From contig CAZKTF010000143.1 in the NCBI GenBank assembly GCA_964555565.1, forward strand, positions 1 through 9,285: DNA of 9,285 bases. The letters run 5' to 3'. Positions 1 to 4,032 of the stretch are shown piece by piece (the first letter of the stretch is position 1; every line of letters begins with the position of its first letter). Below the pieces are notes generated by a model. It did not search any database. It was not told the DNA's origin and worked only from the letters and a program-made list of their open reading frames with translations. A program made the position numbers and the translations under genes. The stretch is from CAZKTF01 sp964555565 (GTDB taxonomy: Bacteria; Planctomycetota; JAJSAM01; JAKLKS01).

Positions 1-196
1 GGGGCAGGGCGGCTTTGCCGAACGCCGCCACCGCATGGACCGCAGACCGGCTCCTCTCAGGGTTGAGGTCATGGAGCTGGCGAACCCAGAACGAGAGGGG
101 CTCACCGTCGTAGAGGGGCTGCTGGGGGGGCTCGCGGGAAGGCCCTACCGAGGCGCAACCGGCCGCAAGGACGACCAGCGCCAGGGCGACTCTCAC
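1..196 (-). CDS. HEAT-like repeat lipoprotein, N-terminal part (runs off the left edge)
   Basis: This frame stays open from a GTG at 196-194 to the window edge, giving 65 codons. The start is set by a strong ribosome binding site, GGGAGGTG at 208-201, 4 bases before the GTG. The protein opens with a short basic-hydrophobic signal, MRVALALVVLAAGC, whose lipobox AAGC puts the lipidated cysteine at residue 14. A proline-rich linker follows, then PLYDGEPLSFWVRQLHDL and an alanine-rich helix ending GKAALP. A YxGxxLSxW(V/I)xxL segment followed by an AVxAxxxxGxxAxP helix is how many planctomycetal HEAT/PBS-like repeat lipoproteins begin, so I infer an envelope lipoprotein with an alpha-solenoid scaffold role. 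Its partner is unknown. The C-terminal bulk is outside the window, so repeat number cannot be given. Codons are GC-rich like the core genes and unlike the HNH gene beside it. Confidence 0.75.
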   Translation of the reverse strand, partial: MRVALALVVLAAGCASVGPSREPPQQPLYDGEPLSFWVRQLHDLNPERSRSAVHAVAAFGKAALP

Positions 197-299
197 GGGG
201 CACCTCCCGGACAGATGCTACCCTCCGCCCGCCGGGCGGGGACTGTCATCCATCCATCCTCTCAAGAGCCTCCCCCTCGCACCGGGCACGGCGGAGCAA
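197..299. promoter_or_regulatory. Upstream region of the left lipoprotein gene
   Basis: Non-coding leader of the minus-strand lipoprotein gene. It contains a perfect 6-bp hairpin (CCGCCC 225-230, loop GCC, GGGCGG 234-239) about 16 bases upstream of the ribosome binding site, and a short tandem ATGG tract (minus strand, about 244-257). A TTGAGA resembling a -35 box can be read on the minus strand just before the ATGG tract, but no convincing -10 box is correctly spaced, so no promoter is called. Confidence 0.3.
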
Positions 300-376
300 G
301 GAGTCAGACCCCGGCGCAGCACGGGGTCAGACCCAGCCGTTTGCACACGCTGAAGAACACATATGTGTCTGACTCC
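300..376. repeat. REP-like palindromic repeat block A
   Basis: The block is bounded by an exact 10-bp inverted repeat, GGAGTCAGAC (300-309) and GTCTGACTCC (367-376). Inside are GCACGGGGTCAGACCC (319-334), CGTTTGCACACG (338-349) and a 12-bp perfect palindrome ACACATATGTGT (357-368). The order GCACGG(GG)TCAGACCC - about 4 nt - CGTTTGCAnACG recurs in block B at 2275-2304, so the two blocks are copies of one family. Such GTCAGACC palindromes look like the non-autonomous REP elements that depend on REP-associated tyrosine transposases; that mechanism is inferred and no transposase gene is in the window. It starts 18 bases after the HNH stop codon, so it could also end that transcript. Confidence 0.6.
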
Positions 377-393
377 GTACCTTCTCGTACCTC

Positions 394-1584
394 CTAGACG
401 GTAAGATTGCTCTTGCCGACATTACAATCTGAGCAAAGCGCTTGTAGGTTCTCCAACGTGGTCTTACCTCCCTTGGAGAACGGAATAATGTGGTCGATAT
501 GCAACCTACAGCTCGGATCCGTGACTGCGCTACGGCCGCACAGCCTGCAGCGAGACTTATCACGCACAAACACTTTGTACTTGAGGCGCTTGTTTGGCTC
601 GCGCCTGTCCGCGGGTTTGGCGTTCGTCGGCGCGGCCCTTGTGACGCGAGGAAGCGCGTTACCCTGACTGGCAGATTCTGGTCTGCTCTGGTCGGCGGTG
701 CTCGTCGTGGGAGTTTCCGTTGGACCGGTCCGATCCGCCGAACTTGGAAGATCTTGTTCGGGACCGAACGCCCGGTCGCCATCGCCTTCCGAGTTGGCCC
801 TCTCCACGAAGGACTTCAGGGCATCCCTCCATCTCCCGTATCGACGCATGTACGTGTGGCTACCAACGGTCGATGGTGGCTTGTTTATCTCGGACACGGT
901 CGGCGGTCGACCGTAGTGTGTCCACACTTCGAGGAGGTTCTCGAACACCTCGTCTTCAGTATGTCTTCGTCCCAGTTTTCCCTGCTCGATGCCCGCCTGT
1001 CTGAGTGCCTTTGAGACGCCGCCACATCTGCGACGCAACAGGTCCTGACTGATCTCAGAGTTCGCCGCAATGTCGATACCCGTGAGGGATGTTTTGCCAA
1101 GTCGCGCGGCGACGTCACGTATCTCGGCGAGGAGTACTTCATCGCTCAGCGCGCGGCCCGGCTGCGTTCTCATTCGTGCAGTGATGTGCGGGCCGACATA
1201 CCTTCTGCCGATTCCCGCCGAGTCGAGCGCTTTGCGCCAACCCCCAAACCGCCGCGTGCAACAGCTGGGCGAGTACCGCCCCTGCGCCGAATAGAGCGCC
1301 GTTGTGAACGGTTCGTTCGGAGACGAATTGGATACCCGCCTCAGATCCTCTAGAATCGCAGCGTCAGAGTAATCTGGCTGAGCGTCGACCAGGCTGGCTC
1401 TCCTAGTGGCTTCGCTCCAGGATCCGAAGCGTCTCTCTACTGCGCTGCTCGAAATCTTGGAGTGAGAAGTGAACGCGTCCCGTGTCAAGCGGCGGCCCGG
1501 CATCAATGCGGCGACACGCCGCATTTCCGCCAGAACTGCCTCGTCCGACCTATCTTCCAGCCATGTAATGTCGAACTTCGCCAT
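394..1584 (-). CDS. HNH endonuclease with four homing-endonuclease-associated repeats
   Basis: A 396-residue protein, ATG at 1584-1582, TAG at 396-394. Four tandem repeats of about 50 residues fill the N-terminal two thirds, at about 14-65, 73-125, 147-199 and 209-260. Each ends in an RRFGSW..A-type motif (RRFGSWSEA, RRFGGWRKAL, RRCGGVSKAL, RRYGRWRDAL), the hallmark of the homing-endonuclease-associated DNA-binding repeat (HNH_repeat family). A Ser/Thr/Pro-rich linker spans about 264-330. The C-terminus is a canonical HNH nuclease: zinc cysteines C346/C349 and C384/C387, catalytic region H362-I-D364-H365, and N379, N388 and K391. The expected activity is metal-dependent cleavage at a site read by the repeats. 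The gene has visibly lower GC and many A/T third positions, unlike its neighbours, and no ribosome binding site, which suggests acquisition. An attC-like site ends 9 bases before the ATG. No intron or intein is seen around it, so homing, defence and free-standing nuclease roles all remain open. Confidence 0.88.
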   Translation of the reverse strand: MAKFDITWLEDRSDEAVLAEMRRVAALMPGRRLTRDAFTSHSKISSSAVERRFGSWSEATRRASLVDAQPDYSDAAILEDLRRVSNSSPNEPFTTALYSAQGRYSPSCCTRRFGGWRKALDSAGIGRRYVGPHITARMRTQPGRALSDEVLLAEIRDVAARLGKTSLTGIDIAANSEISQDLLRRRCGGVSKALRQAGIEQGKLGRRHTEDEVFENLLEVWTHYGRPPTVSEINKPPSTVGSHTYMRRYGRWRDALKSFVERANSEGDGDRAFGPEQDLPSSADRTGPTETPTTSTADQSRPESASQGNALPRVTRAAPTNAKPADRREPNKRLKYKVFVRDKSRCRLCGRSAVTDPSCRLHIDHIIPFSKGGKTTLENLQALCSDCNVGKSNLTV

Positions 1585-1593
1585 GTGGGTCTG

Positions 1594-1707
1594 GCCTAAC
1601 GCTCGGCATTAGCGGCGGCTGTATGCCCGGTCGTTCCCATTGAGGGGCACGGGGTCCGTCGTGATGACCGAGGCGTGCCACCCTCCGCCGCCATCGTCCG
1701 GTTGTTC
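1594..1707 (-). other. Degenerate integron attC-like recombination site
   Basis: Read on the minus strand, the end of this stretch is CCGCCGCTAATGCCG-AGC-GTTAGGC. It finishes in GTTAGGC (1600-1594), which fits the R' core consensus GTTRRRY, with an L'-like half just before it. The HNH start codon lies 9 bases further on, the distance usual for the first gene of an integron cassette. The opposite half is weaker: GAACAACCGGACG-ATGGCGGCGG, where AAC and GGCGGCGG pair with the right half (GCGGCGG 1612-1618 against CCGCCGC 1685-1691). The first core box (GAACAAC) departs from RYYYAAC. The span of about 114 bases is within the normal attC range. No second attC is seen after the HNH stop codon and no integrase is in the window. 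This could be a relic or a chance match. Confidence 0.33.
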
Positions 1708-1820
1708 GCGAACACTACCAGCATGACCGCATCTCCCCGGCACTCTTCGCGCCCACCCGGGCCTCATGCCCCTGCTCAACCTCCCATCCCCCCGGATCCC
1801 CATGACCCGCGGGGTCCGTC

Positions 1821-2039
1821 CTATCGAAGTCCTCTGACCCCGTAGACGCGCCCCGTCTCCGGGTCGTAGACCGTGCCGTCGCCCTGGAAGATGAGGGTCT
1901 GGGGGTCGTCGCCGCGCAGGTCCACCCAGTCCCGGGCATTCCGGCACTCCGGGGCCTCGGAAGCACGGGGCTCGCACGTCCCCTGCCCGTGGGCAGGAAC
2001 GCTAACACCCTTGCTCGGACGGCGGGCTCCGTTGCCCAT
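1821..2039 (-). CDS. Small hypothetical protein or gene remnant (72 aa)
   Basis: ATG at 2039-2037 preceded by a near-ideal ribosome binding site, GGGAGGA at 2050-2044, 4 bases upstream; TAG at 1823-1821. I do not recognise the family. The N-terminal half is basic and low in obvious structure. The second half (ECRNARDWVDLRGDDP, then QGDGTVYDPETGRVYG) has clean GC-ending codons and a plausible beta-hairpin DG-VYDPxTGxVYG motif, which makes real coding likely for that part. The last residues (after YGV) are encoded by a GGGGTCAGA sequence and switch to AGA, GGA, CTT and CGA codons, so the original C-terminus may have been replaced by repeat DNA. Two cysteines (residues 22 and 32) are present. 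It may be a small intact gene or the 3' remnant of a larger one. Confidence 0.4.
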   Translation of the reverse strand: MGNGARRPSKGVSVPAHGQGTCEPRASEAPECRNARDWVDLRGDDPQTLIFQGDGTVYDPETGRVYGVRGLR

Positions 2040-2161
2040 CGCGTCCTCCCGGCGGGCCCTGGCCCTCTGAACCGGCCCGCCGCCCATCGGTCCCCGCGTC
2101 CCCCGGCTCTCCCAAGGCCCGAGGTACAGGGCGCGGCGACATCGAGGTCGAGGGTACACCG

Positions 2162-2196
2162 ACTCTGCGGGGATGTCCATCCCCCGTCCCCAGAGT
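2162..2196. repeat. Composite hairpin
   Basis: Outer arms ACTCTG (2162-2167) and CAGAGT (2191-2196) enclose an inner perfect stem GGGGATG (2169-2175), loop TC, CATCCCC (2178-2184). There is an asymmetric internal bulge of 1 against 6 bases. The outer arm resembles the GACTCTG/CAGAGTC half-sites of the nearby palindromic repeats, so this may be a further, diverged unit. No U-run follows on either strand, so an intrinsic terminator is not claimed. Confidence 0.45.
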
Positions 2197-2274
2197 TCAT
2201 GTCCCCTTGGATGAGCCGGTGAATGAGCCGGGCGCGGCGGGGCAGTTGCCGACTCGCTGTCCCCCGCTCCGGGA

Positions 2275-2429
2275 GCACGGTCAGACCCCAGTCGTTTGCA
2301 AACGTTGGAGAGCGACGCGAGGGGTCTGAGGCCACGGTTTGCAAACGCCCGGGGTCTGAGCGGCTGCAGCGGAGCACGGGGTCAGACCCCATTCGCCTGG
2401 CCTGGGCCAGGCGAATGAGGTCAGACCCC
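2275..2429. repeat. REP-like palindromic repeat block B
   Basis: A cluster of units: GCACGGTCAGACCCC (2275-2289), palindrome CGTTTGCAAACG (2293-2304), GGGGTCTGAG (2321-2330), palindrome GTTTGCAAAC (2337-2346), GGGGTCTGAG (2351-2360), and GCACGGGGTCAGACCCC (2374-2390). A perfect 13-bp-arm hairpin CATTCGCCTGGCC-TG-GGCCAGGCGAATG (2390-2417) and GGTCAGACCCC (2419-2429) complete it. The last hairpin is therefore framed by direct copies of GTCAGACCCC. The arrangement matches block A (300-376). It overlaps the stop codon of the zinc-ribbon gene. The appearance is that of REP/BIME elements mobilised by a REP-associated tyrosine transposase elsewhere in the genome; that agent is inferred. The structure could also end the minus-strand transcript. 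Confidence 0.7.
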
Positions 2430-2924
2430 GACGAGTTCCGCCAGCTGGTCGCGGAGTGCCGCAACGTCCTCCTCGCGCAGGGGGGGCGCGGGGATCTCGA
2501 TCTCTTCGGGCTCCCGGCCGTCGTGGAACTCCACCCGAGCGCGGGGGGCGCCGTCCTCCCCCCGCCCGGGCTCCAGGCGCACGAGCTTCTTCCGGGCGAG
2601 CAGGAGTGCGAGGAGGTGCGCGAGGGCCGCCTTCCCGGGGTCCGCCTCCCCCGCCAGCCGCCGCAGGAACTCCGCCGCGAGTCCGAGGTCGAAGACCCGC
2701 TTGCGGGCGTCCGGCCTGGGGATCGCCGTGAGCCAGTGGCTGTAGGGGGGCGACGGCGCGGCGCGGAAGCACGCCGCGCAGAGGTCCCGGCGCCGGAAGG
2801 CCTCCCCCTCCGCCCAGATGGCCGCGTGGAAGGGCGTCGCGGGCGGGAACGCCGCGCCGCAGCCGTCGCAGGCCCGCCCCCGCCGGCCGATCTTCCAATC
2901 CGACCGCCCGGAGGTCGTGGCCAC
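2421..2924 (-). CDS. Zinc-ribbon protein of unknown function
   Basis: A 167-residue protein, ATG at 2924-2922, TGA at 2423-2421. The N-terminus reads SDWKIGRRGRACDGCGAAF, then WAEGEAFRRRDLCAACF. The paired CxxC motifs (C19/C22 and C49/C52) form a four-cysteine zinc ribbon. The rest is a helical region (FDLGLAAEFLRRLAGE, then AHLLALLLARKKLVRLE) and a short beta-rich tail ending in a helix. I associate this layout with uncharacterised planctomycetal proteins but cannot assign a function; protein-protein or nucleic-acid contact is possible. It begins 10 bases after the stop of the HEAT lipoprotein gene, so the two are probably co-transcribed and possibly translationally coupled; no strong ribosome binding site is seen. 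The final codons GTC-TGA lie in the GGGGTCTGACC repeat motif, so the repeat supplies the stop and perhaps trimmed the natural end. Confidence 0.75.
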   Translation of the reverse strand: MATTSGRSDWKIGRRGRACDGCGAAFPPATPFHAAIWAEGEAFRRRDLCAACFRAAPSPPYSHWLTAIPRPDARKRVFDLGLAAEFLRRLAGEADPGKAALAHLLALLLARKKLVRLEPGRGEDGAPRARVEFHDGREPEEIEIPAPPLREEDVAALRDQLAELVGV

Positions 2925-2934
2925 GGGGCGACCG

Positions 2935-3900
2935 CTACCGGGACCCGAGCCAGCGGCGCCAGGCGGCCGGGTCGTCCCCGTGACGCTCGCCGGTGATCGA
3001 GCGCAGCGCCCCGCCGCAGAGCTTCACCGCGGCCCCGCGCCCGTCCCGCGCCGCCCGCTCCATCTCCTCCACGATCCCCGGCACCGCGTCGTCGCGCTTG
3101 CGCCGGGCGAGGCCCACCGCCGCCTGCTTCGCGACGAAGGGCTCCCGGTCGCCGAGGGCCGCCAGGAGCGCGCGCGCCGCCCGCTCGTCGGCGTACCCGC
3201 GGAGCGCCAGTGCCGCCGCGCCGCGGGTGCGCCACTCCTCGTCCCGCGCGAGCCGGAGGAGGAGGTCCTCCGCCCTCGGGTCGGCCACGTTCCCCAGCGC
3301 CCGGATCGCCTCCCCCGCGAAGACCCACTCCCCGCACCCCGCCACGTCCATGAGACCGGGCACCGCGGGGGCCCCGATGAGGGCGAGCGTCTCCGCGGCG
3401 TCGCTCCGGAGTTCCTGCCCGGTGCGGATCTCGTCCCCCTCGCTCGTCCGTATGGCCCGCGTGGCGAGGACCCCTACCAGCACCGGGACCGCGGGCGCCC
3501 CGAGGACGATGAGCTCCTTCCGGGAGACCTCGAGGAGCTCCGGGGCGTTCGCGGCGCGGCTCGCCGCCATCGCGCGGTAGAGGTTCTCCGCGAGCAGGGA
3601 CTGGGCCTCGGGCCCGCCGGAGATCCACTGCTCCCGCGCCTCGGGCCATTCGGGGGCCCTCCGGCGGAACAGCGCCCAGGCGGCGTCGAAGAAGCGCCGC
3701 TCCTCCTCCGTGAAATCCCTGAGCGGCGCGGACTCCACGCTCGGCGTGGGGACCGATCGCCGGCCCTGGAGCGGCTCGGGAGGGGGGGGCGGCTCCTGGA
3801 CGATGCCTCCCCAGGGGGAGCCCCCCGCGGCGCCGCCGTCGTCCGTGGAGGCGCAGGACGCGACGCACAGGGCCGCCGTCGCCAGGAGGAGCGGGCGCAT
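2935..3900 (-). CDS. HEAT-repeat lipoprotein
   Basis: A 321-residue protein, ATG at 3900-3898, TAG at 2937-2935. The N-terminus MRPLLLATAALCVASC is a lipoprotein signal with lipobox VASC, so C16 is the predicted lipidated residue. A proline-rich linker follows (about 30-60). From about 62 onward it is alpha-helical, with HEAT/PBS-type helical pairs clearest at 131-145, 162-183, 193-216, 222-247 and 252-279 (for example DAAETLALIGAPAVPGL and AGEAIRALGNVADPRAEDLL). The tail SITGERHGDDPAAWRRWLGSR matches the TGxxxGxDPxxWRRWL closing motif seen in many planctomycetal HEAT proteins. The role is probably an envelope scaffold or protein-binding platform; no catalytic motif is visible. It is the first gene of a two-gene unit with the zinc-ribbon protein, and divergent from dnaE. 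No ribosome binding site precedes the ATG. Much longer open frames overlap it on this strand but lack family features. Confidence 0.85.
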   Translation of the reverse strand: MRPLLLATAALCVASCASTDDGGAAGGSPWGGIVQEPPPPPEPLQGRRSVPTPSVESAPLRDFTEEERRFFDAAWALFRRRAPEWPEAREQWISGGPEAQSLLAENLYRAMAASRAANAPELLEVSRKELIVLGAPAVPVLVGVLATRAIRTSEGDEIRTGQELRSDAAETLALIGAPAVPGLMDVAGCGEWVFAGEAIRALGNVADPRAEDLLLRLARDEEWRTRGAAALALRGYADERAARALLAALGDREPFVAKQAAVGLARRKRDDAVPGIVEEMERAARDGRGAAVKLCGGALRSITGERHGDDPAAWRRWLGSR

Positions 3901-4032
3901 CGCGGCATGGTATCGGCGCGCCGGCCCTCCCGGGCCGTTTCCACAGGCCGCCGCCGCAAACCTGCCCCGTTGTCCTCTCCCCGCGGTACCCTCCCGCAGC
4001 CTGACCCCCGAGCGCCGCGGAGCCACCTCCCC
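3901..4032. promoter_or_regulatory. Divergent intergenic region between the HEAT lipoprotein gene and dnaE
   Basis: This 132-base spacer must hold the start signals for both divergent genes. It contains a 6-bp stem with a TCCC tetraloop (CGGCCC 3922-3927, GGGCCG 3932-3937). A weak GGAG (4019-4022) lies 10 bases before the dnaE GTG and may be its ribosome binding site. No -35/-10 pair is convincing on either strand, so promoters are not placed. Confidence 0.4.

Larger units (their letters stand above)
1585..2420. other. Repeat-rich region between the HNH gene and the zinc-ribbon gene
   Basis: About 840 bases with no confident gene apart from the 72-codon candidate at 1821-2039. Besides the attC-like site and palindromic repeats listed separately, it holds a 12-bp perfect palindrome TGTTCGCGAACA (1703-1714) and an 11-bp direct repeat CGGGGTCCGTC (1650-1660 and 1810-1820). 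It also holds a GGGGTC/GACCCC inverted pair (1811-1816 and 1836-1841) and a 9-bp direct repeat ATGAGCCGG (2211-2219 and 2223-2231). Long open frames cross it on both strands, but their translations are arginine/proline-rich and look like by-products of high GC. Confidence 0.6.

Noticed and set aside
35..397. 120-codon plus-strand open frame at the left edge
   Set aside because: It is opposite the lipoprotein start, which has signal, lipobox and ribosome binding site, and it runs through repeat block A; no domain-like content.
1609..1977. 122-codon minus-strand open frame between the HNH gene and the small reading frame
   Set aside because: It overlaps the better-supported 72-codon frame, ends inside the attC-like site and has arginine/proline-rich sequence with no ribosome binding site.
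2275..2429. CRISPR array
   Set aside because: The GTCAGACC copies are short, unevenly spaced, in both orientations and self-palindromic, with no uniform spacers and no cas genes.
1715..3868. 717-codon minus-strand open frame
   Set aside because: It overlaps the HEAT lipoprotein and zinc-ribbon genes in another frame. The translation is arginine/glycine/proline-rich without domain features; long stop-free shadows are expected at this GC.
2818..4032. N-terminal extension of dnaE by about 405 codons
   Set aside because: The upstream translation overlaps the divergent HEAT and zinc-ribbon genes and is proline/arginine-rich. The DnaE family begins at FVHLHVHS, just after the GTG at 4033.
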